In this document: positions 24,284-34,802 of the stretch, in pieces
Layout: the number at the start of each line of letters is the position of its first letter
Position numbering within the stretch: position 1 is the first letter of the stretch
NCBI GenBank assembly: GCA_032622095.1
Contig: CP136069.1
Coordinates: forward strand, 187,289,122 to 187,353,121
Direction: 5' to 3'
Source: Siphonodentalium dalli
Lineage: Eukaryota; Mollusca; Scaphopoda; Gadilida; Siphonodentaliidae
Length of the DNA: 64,000 nucleotides
Notes under the pieces: generated by a model
Seen by the model: the letters and a program-made list of their open reading frames with translations, nothing else
Database searches by the model: none
Told to the model about the DNA's origin: nothing
Program-made: the position numbers and the translations under genes

Positions 24284-25951
24284 TTAATATCGATTACATT
24301 TTTTTCAGCGGCATATTTTCATTTTCATTTTCCGATAGTCAAAGTTGACCAAAGGAGCAATTATAAGAAATAATTAATACCATTTATGTAAATATTGATA
24401 GCAGCCAATATGCAACAATAAATATCAATAATTAATCAATAACGATCATTTTATGTAATAATAAACTCTTCAAACAGTGTTTGTGTCAACAAATTCGTTT
24501 TGTTTTGTGTTACGTCATTCGTCGTATTTGACCCGGAACTCGGCTGAAGGTTAGGCTATTCAGCCTATTGCGTCGAATTACGAAATCGCGTTTTGAATGT
24601 CTCTCTTTTCCCGCACGACAAAAAGAGGTCTTCGCACGAACCAAAAATGATAAAACTTCCCAATTATAAGTAAAAATACCCAAATGAAGGAGTCTGTGTA
24701 GGTCCCGAAGGAGTCTATAGAGACTCTTTGATGTAGAGTTCTGATGGAGAAAATGTAGGTCGATCTATTTTTGTCATAACTCTGACGTATTTTGACCTGG
24801 GAGAAAAAATCGAAATCGAGGCTCACTACGAGCATGTCAGTTTTAAATATAGAAACAGGGAATCCCGACAAATGGCGATATCGGCGACAAACAAATAATC
24901 GAAAACAACCCATAAAATAAACATAGCAAAAACGCGGCACAGTAAAAATGTCAGAACGTCACGAGGTTTTACGTCGTTTTTGGTGACGTCATGGAGTGAA
25001 ACGGAGTAGAGTGACACCAACCTACGAATCTGTCTGATCCACATACTGTTGCGCGAGCGCACGTAATAATGTTTTCAAAACGCCCTTTAATATACCCTGT
25101 TTATTACACTCGGAAATAAAACAACGAACGCTCTTTATCGTAAATTCTTGGCTGGAAGAACCAAAGTTGGAAATTTCGGAAGGATACGACGATGGTTGAA
25201 TATATATATTAATATAAATACCCAACCAATCTCTAGTGAACAGTAGATTGAATATTTTACTATTTTCAACAAAACAAATTATATTAATTCGTCCTTATTA
25301 ATGTCAATTAGTAGTGGTGATTTGGTTGTAATTGATTATCAGTTCGAATGTTTCGTGCACCAGGTGAAATATGTAAACTGACATGTGGATTCTGTTTAGG
25401 GTAGGGGTAAAATAAAACGCACCAACGTATGCTTGAAGTATGGAGCCAGGTCATATACCAAAAAAATGGGAATAGATGGCTAAGTGCATCATGATATGCT
25501 ATGAAGCTGACCTTTTGCTACAAATATCACAGAGATAAAGAGAGAGAGATAGAGAGGGGGGAGACGAGTATTGTAAATTCCGCTATAAACGACGGACGAG
25601 TTGCAGATTTTATTTATTAAATGATCCAAAACCTCGACAAAACATACTTAAATCAACAAATAGGACGCGAAACTAACGTCTGCTTCTATAAGGCATGCGA
25701 TGACGCTTCGATGACAACTATGCGTTGTTCGCCCGCGTAAAGAAATAGTCCCATATATTTAAAGACTCTTTGTCGTATTTAATGGCGTATATTTAATGCC
25801 ATCACTTTTCAAACTCTTTCATTCATTATAGTTTGTATATTGGAAGCCATAGTATTTTGAGACAAAGCGTACGGAAAATAAACAAACGACACACCGGAAG
25901 TCAAAGTTCACCTGGCACTATTTCCTGTTATTAAACGAACGTTTAATATTA
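24284..25951. other. Stretch without recognisable genes
   Basis: Overlapping minus-strand frames at 24578-25062 have no recognisable motif and start on ordinary AT-rich sequence. An AG-rich run lies at 25536-25560. I do not support a gene here. Confidence 0.4.
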
Positions 25952-26129
25952 TACAGTTATCGCATTGTTTCGAGGTTGATACGAGGAATTGTCAGCCCGA
26001 GGAAGTCAATATTCACGAAGGCCGAGGTGAATATTGACTTCCAAGGGCTGACAATTCCTCTTGTCAACCAAGAAACAATGCGGAGCTGTTTTATTATATG
26101 AAACTCGCTTTGATTAGACAAGACGTTGT
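25952..26129. repeat. Interspersed palindromic repeat, copy 2
   Basis: Matches 10781-10959 almost base for base in the same orientation, including the GAAACAATGCG arm and the AGACAAGACGTTGT tail. It differs by a small indel after AATGCG. Flanking sequences differ, so the shared unit defines the element. Confidence 0.88.
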
Positions 26130-26447
26130 TTTTGTGTTTAACCAATGTAGGCAAGTGGGTGTCTGATCAGGGTTAGCAATCCCACACCTAGCACACTAGA
26201 ACAAGAAAACCATAGTCAGAAATGGTAACGCCACCAAGATCGTATTATTAGCCATAAATATAAATAATAATACAATTATTCTATAAACTAGCTTTCAAAT
26301 TTTATGCGGGAAATTTGCGTACTTCCATATTTCAAGTTTTCCCGTGGCATACATTACTTTCATCAAACTGTCTTCTTTATTACACAAGCTGATAGGCCCG
26401 ACTTCACCCGGGCTGTTTCACATCTGCTTTCCGGTGAAAGGTGCGAT

Positions 26448-26960
26448 TTGACCTTCAATTGACTATTTCGAAAGTCAAGGTCAGGTCAGGGTCATGATTT
26501 GTCCAGTCCAAAACACCCCCACCCGTAGAAAACTACCCATAGGTATCAAATTTCGTCGAAATCCGTCCGTTTTACCCAACTTGACCTTTAATTAACAATT
26601 TTGAAGGTCAAGGTAAGGTCAGAGTCATGATTTGACCCGTCCAAAACACCCCCCCCCCGACAAAAGTACCCATAGGTATCAAATTTCGTCGAAATCTATC
26701 CGTTTTATCCGAGTTGACCTTTGATTGGCCATATTGAAGGTCAAGGTCAGGCCGAGGTCACGATTTGACACGTTCAAAACTCTCCTCAGACCAAAGTATC
26801 CCTAGTATCAAATTTCGCCGAAATTTGTCCGTTTTACCCAAATTGACCTTGCATTGACAGTTTTAAAGGTCAAGGTCAGGTCGGGGTCACGATTTGACCC
26901 GTTCAAAACACTTCCCGGACACAAATACCCATAGGTATCAAATTACGTTGAAATCTATGG
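26448..26960. repeat. Four-unit ~132-bp tandem repeat rich in AGGTCA half-sites
   Basis: Units start TTGACCTT at 26448, 26581, 26714 and 26843. Each carries a TTGAAGGTCAAGGTCAGG step, a CATGATTTGACCCGT-like step, a C-rich run and ATAGGTATCAAATTTCG then GAAATCYRTCCGTTTTA. TCAAGGTCA is the known ERR/SF-1 type nuclear-receptor half-site; its presence here follows from the repeat. Confidence 0.88.
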
Positions 26961-27414
26961 AAAGCCGAGGAGGACATGTTGGTTGCTAATTGCTAGATAT
27001 ACGACGCGGTATTTTGAAGGTGTTTCAAACTAGGAGATAGAAGTATTCTGCCTTTCAAATGGTGATGAATTATAGTAGTTTATTCAAATTTTATGGCATA
27101 AATTGTTATTAAAACCGTATATACTATAAAAAATTAATGACTCGAAAATTAAGTGGGCCTTTAAACAAAGTCACAATTGCATTTAGGCTCATCTCATACT
27201 CGTCCATTCAGCGATATTCTACTGCGCAGTTTGTTATAGCCTCCAGTATTTATTGAGCGTTATACCCCCAACTGTTATAATTCGCCTTTAGCAGGCGTAC
27301 TCTTGCCTCAGATTATTGAGATATTAGGTCACACATAATCACATTAAATCGCATCGTAACATAGCAATTGTGTGGGCTCCTTGGCGTGAATATGTAATGA
27401 GAAATAAGGTCATA

Positions 27415-28182
27415 CGTAATGACATTAAACTCAAGAAAACCCTCGAAAACAAAACAAAATCACATTTAATGTTTTACGTTATTTCCTTCATAAAAAGAAT
27501 CTTCGTGATAATGAACCCTCTCGTTACTTTAGAATATAGAATTAACCTTAAAATAAAAAAAATCTTTGGAACACAGAACCTTCGGAATAACGAACCTTCG
27601 GATTGGTGAACCTTCGGAATAGCGAACATTCAGAGAAATTTCGGAATAGTGGACCTTCGGGATAGTGAACCTTCGGAATAGAGCCATGCCCCCAATATTC
27701 ATATTATATGCCCAGAGTTCAAAGGTATGGACCCATAAAATTCTAAACTTGGCCCTTAAAATAATGAACTCCAAATTGGAGCACACACAGAACACCACTT
27801 AAGTCAACTGAACCTATGTCATGTCCCAATGCGGGAGGGTCCATATATACCACAACATTCATAGTATATGCCAAGAATTCAAAGGTATGGGCCCACGTAA
27901 TGACATAAAATCTCAAGAAAACCAGCGAAAACAAAACAAAATCACATTTAATGTTCTAAGTTAAGTTATTCCCTCCTGTATCTGTATCGGTGTGCGCGCA
28001 TGATCAGTTCGGATGTGAGCGCACACTCCATATAAAGAATCTTTGTGAAAATGAACCCTCTCAAATTAGTCTCAATACTTTAAAATATAGAATTAACCTA
28101 AAAATAACAAAAACCTTCGGAATAGAGAACCTTCGGAATAGCGGACCTTCGGGATAGCAAACCTTCATAATAGAAGCATGTC
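27415..28182. repeat. Direct duplication ending in TTCGGAATA repeats
   Basis: About 27415-27690 is repeated at about 27896-28182: both carry CTCAAGAAAACC, AAAACAAAACAAAATCACAT, AATGAACCCTCTC and AATATAGAATTAACCT, then a run of ~16-bp units of the form GAACCTTCGGAATAGC. The second copy has an extra ~60-90 bp including TGTGCGCGCATGATCAG. Non-coding. Confidence 0.82.
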
Positions 28183-28503
28183 CCCACAATTACACCGGTG
28201 ACGTAAACACATGTGCCAATCTTAGTTGTACTCTCGTAATTATCGGTACGATGAAACGGTGACGGAATCTGACGAGGTTTGCCGAATGTACAATCACCCA
28301 GTGAATTATCGATCGCCCATGCGATACAAAAAAACCAAAAGCAATAAACACCACACTACGGTGGCGTAATGACGGAGACAAAGTCAGAGTAATGCACTGG
28401 CAGGTCGACCAAGGCCTTTTGGTATGTCAAAGAAGGTTTCAGCTAAAAGAATAACGGCTTAAAACACCTGATACATAGCAATGTTACTCTGTAGTAAACA
28501 TTC
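28183..28503. other. Spacer with a dispersed GAGGTTTGCCGAATG phrase
   Basis: The phrase ACGGAATCTGACGAGGTTTG at about 28261 recurs, with one change, at about 55706. Both are probably ends of an old repeat. Nothing else recognised. Confidence 0.45.
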
Positions 28504-29728
28504 TTTTGCTTGTTATCGTTTGATGTTAATATGGGTCATCTGTGAGAAAAAAGTGACCTACGACAGAGACTTTATCATAGCGCGTTCTTTGTGTGAGGGC
28601 CCGGGTGTAAATTTCGACCGCACCGTGAACCAGTCATGGATAAACAAGAACCAGTCAGTGCTATACAAGATCTTCAACTAGTTATGTTGGGATATAATAT
28701 TTTATGAAACTCGTTTGATAAATTCGATTCACAACTCGTCTATGACTCCTTGTGAATCAAATTTATCAAACTTGTTTCATAAAATCTTGTATCCCTATAT
28801 ATGTCACATATAGCGAATTATCGAAATATGAAATACAGCGAAAATGCGAAATAGGAAATACAGCGAAATAGCGGAATAAAAAATGCACACTAGTGACTCA
28901 TATTAGGGTATTCGTTCATGATTGTGTCCGTTGGGTGCTATGTTAGCATTTGTTATGTCTATATATACTAATGCCATCAACTGTTTTTGTTTACATGTAC
29001 TCATGCTGTGAATAGCAATGCTTGTTGAATTAATACATATGTATGCCAAGGATGTGCGGGTAGGGATGGCAAAGAAACAATACTCCAGTATGATTGAACC
29101 AAGCATTGTAATTGGAAAATAAAAAACCAGGTACAAGCGAGATAACTCTAAATTCAACATAACCAATTTATGGCTACCGATATAATAATACTTGGTGAGC
29201 TCCAAGGCACTCACAATTTCGTTTCTATTTATAACGGAGATGACTGTGACAACGAATCACAATTTACGAGATAATAAATCATTATTCATAATATTACGCT
29301 CCATCAAAAATAAGAGAAAAAATACCCTCGAATGGGAAGACTAAGACTTTTCTAGGTCTAAACTGTCGATATTTGAATGCAAAAAAATGGAACTCGTTTG
29401 TAGATCTACTCTGCAACACTCAGTCACGGTCATGCGGAAACTTATTCGATGTTATCGCACTATCCAAACTCTTTAAAATTAGAGACACTTATACATTAGA
29501 ATGGTACCACCCATTTGAATATACATCCAGACCAGTTGATGACGATGGACACGGAGCCATCTGGCTTTTCATAAAAAAGCAATCTAAAATATAAACTGCG
29601 CCCTGATCTATCGACATTTATCCCCCATGTATTAGAAACTTTGTTTGTAGAGATAAACGCAGGAAAGAATAATTCGTATGATGTCGGCTCCAAATACATA
29701 CCAGCTATGTAGTGCTCCACTAGCTGAC
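28504..29728. repeat. Right arm of 7.4-kb inverted structure (likely source copy)
   Basis: Reverse complement of 22341-23565. The endonuclease reading frame of LINE B continues rightwards across the outer arm edge at 29728 without interruption (A-P-L-A-D-M-S-E-F just beyond it), while the left arm breaks off at the same point. That makes this side the original and the left arm the derived copy. Confidence 0.88.
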
Positions 29729-30239
29729 ATGTCGGAATTTTCGGACCAACTTGATAGTATCATATAACTAAACGAATCAAATTCTAAAGCATATCTCATA
29801 TATATTTTGGGAAATATGTGTGTGTGTATGTCTGTCTGTCTGTCTGTTCGCGATGGACTCGAAAACGGCCCAGCCGATTTCGATGAAACTTGGTATGTGG
29901 GGGTACTTTCGAAGTCGGGTCCACATGCTAGTCTTATATATAGGTGATTACAACATTGATTTATTACACACATATAATCATAATAAAACCGGTGAATTCA
30001 TTATCAAAATGCTCGAACGAGGATTTATGCCATTGATAACCAAACCAACGAGGGTAACGGAGTTCTCAGCATCTTTAATCGATCATATATACACAAGTAA
30101 CATATCAAACAGCAAATTCACCAGCGGAATAATACTAACAGACGTTTCCGATCACTTTGGAACGTTTCACATTGAGAGCACTATACCACAGGCGAAACGC
30201 CGTCAGAATATAACTCAACGCAAATACCAATTTGAATAA
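29330..30239 (+). pseudogene. LINE B endonuclease domain
   Basis: Frame pieces in order: G-L-N-C-R-Y-L-N-A-K-K-W (29355-29390), F-D-V-I-A-L-S-K, Y-H-P-F-E-Y, D-D-D-G-H-G-A, then after a frameshift L-R-P-D-L-S-T-F-I-P-H-V, then A-P-L-A-D-M-S-E-F (29710-29740), and after an inserted repeat G-D-Y-N-I-D-L-L (29942-29965), P-L-I-T-K-P-T-R, L-I-D-H-I-Y-T and D-V-S-D-H-F-G-T-F. The last is the catalytic D-H step of APE-type LINE endonucleases and is intact here. Confidence 0.88.
29795..29940. repeat. Microsatellite-led repeat inserted in LINE B
   Basis: A TGTG/GTCT run followed by ATGGACTCGAAAACGG, CCGATTTCGATGAAACTTGG and a G-rich step splits the endonuclease frame between K-A-Y-L and G-D-Y-N. Short TATATA phrases flank it. 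The GATTTCRAYSAAATTTGG theme recurs near 57395, in another LINE. Confidence 0.75.
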
Positions 30240-30306
30240 TGTGAGAAAACAACGTCAGAAGGTTTAAAAGTCTATTTAACAGCTACTTGTTTGAAGAAGT
30301 AATCTC

Positions 30307-30750
30307 ATGACAACTGAATTCCCAGTAAATGGAACCACGAAATTATCCGACCCCATATCGATAGCATGTACTTTCAATAACTACTTTTCAGACATAGGTC
30401 GAGAAATTAAAAACGCAATTTCACATCGACCAGGTTTGGATTTTACAACATATTTATCGAATAACAATAAATCTAACGTCTCCATGTTACCAAAAATTAA
30501 ATACAGATGAAGTGCTCTATAACAAGTCATCTACGGACTTCAATATTGTTTCTGTACCAGAGAAAATGAAAATTTAAAAACATCGTGCCAATCTATAAAA
30601 ACGGCGATCGCGATCGAATTGAGAACTACAGACCCATCAGTATTTTACCAACGTTCTCCAAATAGCTGGAAAAACTAATGTATCTGCGGGTTTCATTTTT
30701 TTTTACCAAATACCATATATTACACGAAAATCAATATCGTTTTCGCAAAA
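30307..30750 (+). pseudogene. LINE B linker and N-terminal RT motifs
   Basis: A linker frame shows F-N-N-Y-F-S-D-I-G-R (30370-30400), a step common between endonuclease and RT in these LINEs. After frameshifts, 30571-30750 gives [18 protein letters not shown], then after a stop L-E-K-L-M, and H-E-N-Q-Y-R-F-R-K-N. The frame ends where the palindromic satellite begins. Confidence 0.82.
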
Positions 30751-31008
30751 ACGTTATCACGACTTCCAACAACTCGTTATAACGACTTACAACTCGTTAT
30801 AACGAGTTGTTGGAAGTCGATATAACGACTTGTAGAAATAAAAACAAGTCGTTATAACGACTTGTAGAAAAATTGACAAGTCGTGACTTGTGTTTATTTA
30901 TACAAGTCGTTATAACGACTTCCAACAACTCATTATTACAAGTCGTTATATAACGAGTTGTTGTCATTCGTAATAACGAATTGTTGGAAGTCGTTATAAC
31001 GAGTTGTG
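30751..31008. repeat. Palindromic satellite of AACGACTTG/CAAGTCGTT units
   Basis: Short units of the type ACAAGTCGTTATAACGACTT alternate in both orientations (for example TTATAACGACTTGTAG and CAACAACTCGTTATAACGA), with occasional ~20-bp spacers. Most of the 258 bp can fold on itself in several registers. It lies at the point where LINE B loses its central RT. Confidence 0.85.
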
Positions 31009-31170
31009 TATTTGTATATTTGGGGGTGCGGTGGTGTTTCAGATGGCCATAATGCGCGTTCGTAATTAATGACTCTAAGAGCAAATACATGATCACACAC
31101 ACCTAAAACATCGACTCAAAATGGAACGATATTAGGATACAACTGAATCATAAAGTATCTCTCTCGCTCG

Positions 31171-31203
<33 letters not shown>

Positions 31204-31209
31204 CCTAAA

Positions 31210-31620
31210 AGCGCAATAAAAACCTTTTATTTCGCTCTCATTCACAGTCATCTCATGCACGGCTCAATAATATGGGGCCATGCAAATATAACATGATCAT
31301 TATTCAAGTTTCAAAAGAATTATATATGCAAGACGAAATATCGTAGCCACACCGAACCACATGATCTGTATCATCTCCAAATCGCATTATTTATGTATAA
31401 TTGGAAACATAAAACTCCCCCATCATCATCATTCAAAAAAAAAACGTTCAAGTATACGCGCATATCTATAACCAGACAAGCCGGAAGTTTGATGATGACA
31501 AAACCAAGAAAATATTTCTCAGTAATACTTCCAAAACACGCTTCCCACAATGTATGAAACTGCTTGAACGCTTCGCACAGAAATTCTCCAAACAAAAACA
31601 CAAATCTAAAAGTCTATCAC
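31210..31620 (+). pseudogene. LINE B C-terminal region
   Basis: One frame gives S-I-I-W-G-H-A-N, then after a TGA K-T-K-Y-R-S-H-T-E-P, L-Y-H-L-Q-I-A-L-F-M-Y-N-W and T-R-Q-A-G-S-L. This matches the usual post-RT block of CR1/Jockey-group LINEs (an LQ-IALFMY step, then a Y-x-T-R-Q step). Stops appear at about 31278 and 31556. Confidence 0.85.
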
Positions 31621-32147
31621 CAATAATCTATTGTCACAATATAGCAATGCTACCATATGTGAAAATCGAGAATGTAACTCCTGCAGAGTAACTGGAAATT
31701 ACCGACCTATTATTAGAATGTCCCAACACGTATGAGGCACCCTCACCTGTCGTGGACAATATCATAATACGTATATTTCCACGCACGTACATAATTAACT
31801 AGCCTTGACGCTCATCTTTGTATGTAAATACTCATTTATCACATATATAACTCCATCTTATCTATAGATGCAACGTTATATACCAGGGGCGGTAGGAAGA
31901 CGGCCTGTATTGGCAATGCCAATTCTGCACATGTAAATTTGTGTACATATATGACATATATTACTATACCGCTGTATTGTATAAATGTGCAAATAAACAT
32001 ACTCATACTGAGTCCGTGCCTCCATAAATCTGATATATCAAATTGTTAATAATGTCTTATAAACAAACTCGAATGAACCATCTCTACGACGCTTCAAAAT
32101 CACTATAATAGCATTGCCCCGTTTTACTTTCCTGAATTTATTTCCAG

Positions 32148-32479
32148 GCTACGTGGCACCTCTACAACACTGGGTCGGGAAATACGAAGACAACGGTCAG
32201 ATAATTGATGATTGGTTGTACCTGCGTTTTGGTATAGACGGTACCATTGTAGGAACCGGCGACGACGTCTACTGCAGCAGCTTGACTATTACTGGAAACT
32301 GGAACACTACCCTCTGGATAAGCATCGTCGCAACGTGCGCTCCGGACGATCCATCAGATGGATATTATGGTGAATTCACCATGGCGCCGACAATGGACAG
32401 TATGACTGGGTGGTGGTGTGGCCTACCGATTTGTCCCTCCAAGCAATTCTGGGGTTTGTCTTTGAAGATAGCATTTTGA
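32148..32479 (+). CDS. Orphan terminal exon, paralogue of the exon at 51654-51982
   Basis: A 3' splice acceptor TTTATTTCCAG ends at 32147. The exon opens in phase 1 (GC completes a codon begun by G) and runs 110 codons to the TGA at 32477-32479. The product piece starts G-Y-V-A-P-L-Q-H-W and contains F-G-I-D-G-T-I, a T-I-T-G-N-W-N-T-T-L block, F-T-M-A-P-T-M-D-S-M-T-G-W-W-C and a C-terminal K-I-A-F. About 60% of residues match the minus-strand paralogue, with four shared cysteines (after D-V-Y, A-T, G-W-W and P-I), suggesting two disulphides in a secreted domain. Homology extends into the intron end and the 3'UTR. I recognise no named family. The spacing of W-x-G-x-Y, D-G-T-I-x-G and I-T-G-x-W steps suggests a small beta-rich fold (inference). 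I see no first exon upstream, so it may be an orphaned duplicate. Confidence 0.7.
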
Positions 32480-33419
32480 AGCTCAGATGCCTGACCAAAA
32501 ACAAAAACAAAAACAATACAAATGATCACCGAAAGGTTGTGTATTCTGAGGAACGATATGTTGAACAACTCATAGTGATAGTCGTCGACAAGTCAGAGTC
32601 ATGGTCGACATACTTATTCGGCATTTGGAATTAAATGTATACGACTCGCGATAGCAAGAAAACAAATATAGCATCTAATAACATTGTATCGAGATTGTAC
32701 ACACGTTGAATGATAATAATCACTCACAATGCCAATCCCACCTGCCGCAGGAACATTGAAGTTGTTGCATTACGATGTACGATGGAAGCTTCTTCGTGGA
32801 GAAGTATTGGTTCCTTGATTGTTTATTCTTACGCCATGTGTACGTGGATTTAAAGAATTACAGAGAAGAAAAACACAAATTATTAACAAGAGCACAGTGT
32901 GGGCATGAACTTCAATGGAAACCTTTTCAAATGTATGACGGGTGTGACAAATCGATATATATTCAATATCATTAGATTTTCGACATTCTGGCTGCATGTG
33001 GTCATTGAAAACTGAGGAGAACGGCTAGTTTTCGGTTAACAACTCCGAGAAACATACAAAGCCTCTTCATGAAACTGGGCTTGATATAGACAACGAGATG
33101 CGGAACTTAGTTTTATTTGCGAAGTTAGACCAAGTCTGCTCAGTCCACAACAGCTTGGTATATCGGTTGCATTGTATGATGCTATTTTGGACAGAGTCCC
33201 GCCCATTGCTGTTCTATAACGGACTTTCATTCAAAATACATACCACATGTATACACGTGGATCCCGGACATTCACGTAAGCTCCTCAATGTGATCTGACG
33301 TGTCCGTGTTTAATCTTTCTTCAAAACGCGACAAATCTCTAGCACATTCTATTGGTTCATCCGGTTGTTGTTTGTGTAGATTTAGCGAATTATGGTATAC
33401 TAGAATTTAGCTCTTTAAA
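32480..33419. other. 3' flank of orphan exon and unassigned spacer
   Basis: The first ~75 bp (to GGTTGTGTATTCTGA near 32550) match the 3' flank of the paralogous exon and are probably 3'UTR. Beyond this I recognise nothing. Confidence 0.5.
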
Positions 33420-33626
33420 AAAAAGCGTTTTAGTGTTTTACCTTTAAGTTCGGCCCAAAATGCCTTGGTGTCTGTTCTGAAAAGACTATCCATTTTTATT
33501 CTGATCTCAACTTCATGTTTTTAATTGCGTTGAAGTTGAGATCAGAATAAAAATTGATAATCTTTTCAGAACAGACACCAGGGCATTTTGGGCCGAACTT
33601 AAAGGTAAAATACGAAAACGCTTTTT
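33420..33626. repeat. Near-perfect palindrome, 96-bp arms
   Basis: 33420-33515 and 33531-33626 are reverse complements with only a few differences, around a 15-bp loop. Arm landmarks are AAAAAGCGTTTT, TTTAAGTTCGGCCCAAAATG, TCTGTTCTGAAAAG and CTGATCTCAACTTCA. One strand of each arm reads M-D-S-L-F-R-T-D-T-K-A-F-W-A-E-L-K-G, which resembles the linker of LINE ORF2 proteins, so the palindrome may be an inverted duplication of a LINE scrap (inference). Confidence 0.88.
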
Positions 33627-34099
33627 GGGGCTATCTTGTATAGTATTATTCTCAGCAATTCGCATCTCAAATATGTCTCTTAGAATACCGCGTTTTTCTA
33701 TATTTATTCTGCCATTTTCGGAAAGCTTTTCTCAGTTCCCGACATTTATTTGTAAACCACAGTTTTGTAGAGGGAGATGGGTGATTAGTTGACTGTGACG
33801 AGAATGTCTTTTATGTACAAATGGTTTGACAGTTGAATAACGGCACAAGTATGTTAACATTGATACTATACGTTATAAATGACTCCTCCGAATCACTGTC
33901 TGGAAGCGGCGCTACACCTAAATCAGTCATCATCTGAACAAAATAAAATCCTATGTGGTTCTGCAGTGGGGGAATTATAATTTAATGGATTTAACCCCTT
34001 CATTACTAAAATACTCACAGACGAGTTTTATTTTCCTTAGGAAATGTTAAATGGTAAGTTGCCACATATATAGGGCGTTTGTTGAACTTGTTATCTTAA

Positions 34100-34344
34100 C
34101 CCTTTGAGTGCCAGGGGCCGATCTCATCGGCCCTAAACCTACAAAGTAAGTCTGTTAAATAATATAAGAATAAATTATTAAAATTGTAAAAAATTGTAAA
34201 AAAAAAAAAAAAAAAAAATTATTGTTAAGCCAATGCATTCTCTTATATATGCGAGGCGACCTATGGTCGACTCGCATATATAAGAGAATGCATTGGCACA
34301 TGGTATACGGGTTGATACAAAAATCGGACCTGGCACTCAAAGGG
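34100..34344. mobile_element. TTAA-flanked MITE with 16-bp perfect terminal repeats and a 69-bp hairpin
   Basis: TTAA at 34096-34099 and 34345-34348 flank a 245-bp element with perfect inverted ends CCCTTTGAGTGCCAGG. A poly-A run lies at 34199-34218. The 69-bp hairpin at 34229-34297 starts GCCAATGCATTCTCTTATAT and ends with its complement. CCC ends with a TTAA duplication are the piggyBac signature (established knowledge). No transposase is encoded. Confidence 0.9.
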
Positions 34345-34802
34345 TTAACATTTCCCACTAATGAATTGGAATCCTTCTGCACTTGTCCTAACTACTCATC
34401 TGTCTGTCGTTTGTTCATTTTACTGAATATCCCCCAGACGAATAATAAACAGTTCCAATGTATAACTGATTGTGGGAATCTGTATATTTAGTAAAGAAAT
34501 GGCTAAGAACAATGCGAAATATACCATCATACAAGGTCTGGGCTTCGCATAAAACTATTATATATAAACTACAAGTATATGGGTACGGAAACATCGAGTA
34601 TATTTCCAGTCATCTCGAACAAAATATTTTCAAGAATTCCTCTGATGTTCATATTGGAGAAATATTGTTATATCTTGGAGGAAGAGTTGTCAAATTCTGA
34701 GAGGAAGATCGCCAGATCCGAACCAGAAATGATCACGGACGATTGCGAAAACAGGTGAATAATTATGTACCAGATAATCGTTTGGTAGCCGGGTGGCATT
34801 AA

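Larger units (their letters stand above)
29330..32010 (+). mobile_element. LINE B: decayed CR1/Jockey-group LINE
   Basis: Collinear pieces on the plus strand: endonuclease (29340-30239, interrupted), linker and first RT motifs (30307-30750), C-terminal region (31210-31620), and a 3'UTR-like stretch at about 31861-32010 ending near TGCAAATAAACATACTC. RT motifs between F-R-K-N and the C-terminal region are missing, and a palindromic satellite sits at the gap. Numerous stops and frameshifts show it is inactive. Confidence 0.88.

Noticed and set aside
24578-25062. Two overlapping minus-strand frames of 78 and 120 codons
   Set aside because: No family motif, no splice context and AT-rich hydrophobic composition typical of chance frames.
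30751-31008. CRISPR-like array
   Set aside because: Units alternate orientation, spacers are short and irregular, and the host is a metazoan; it is a palindromic satellite.
32148-32479. Avidin/streptavidin-like identity of the novel exon
   Set aside because: Only a short I-T-G-N-W-N-T-T-L-G-like block recalls that fold; spacing and the remaining strands do not match.
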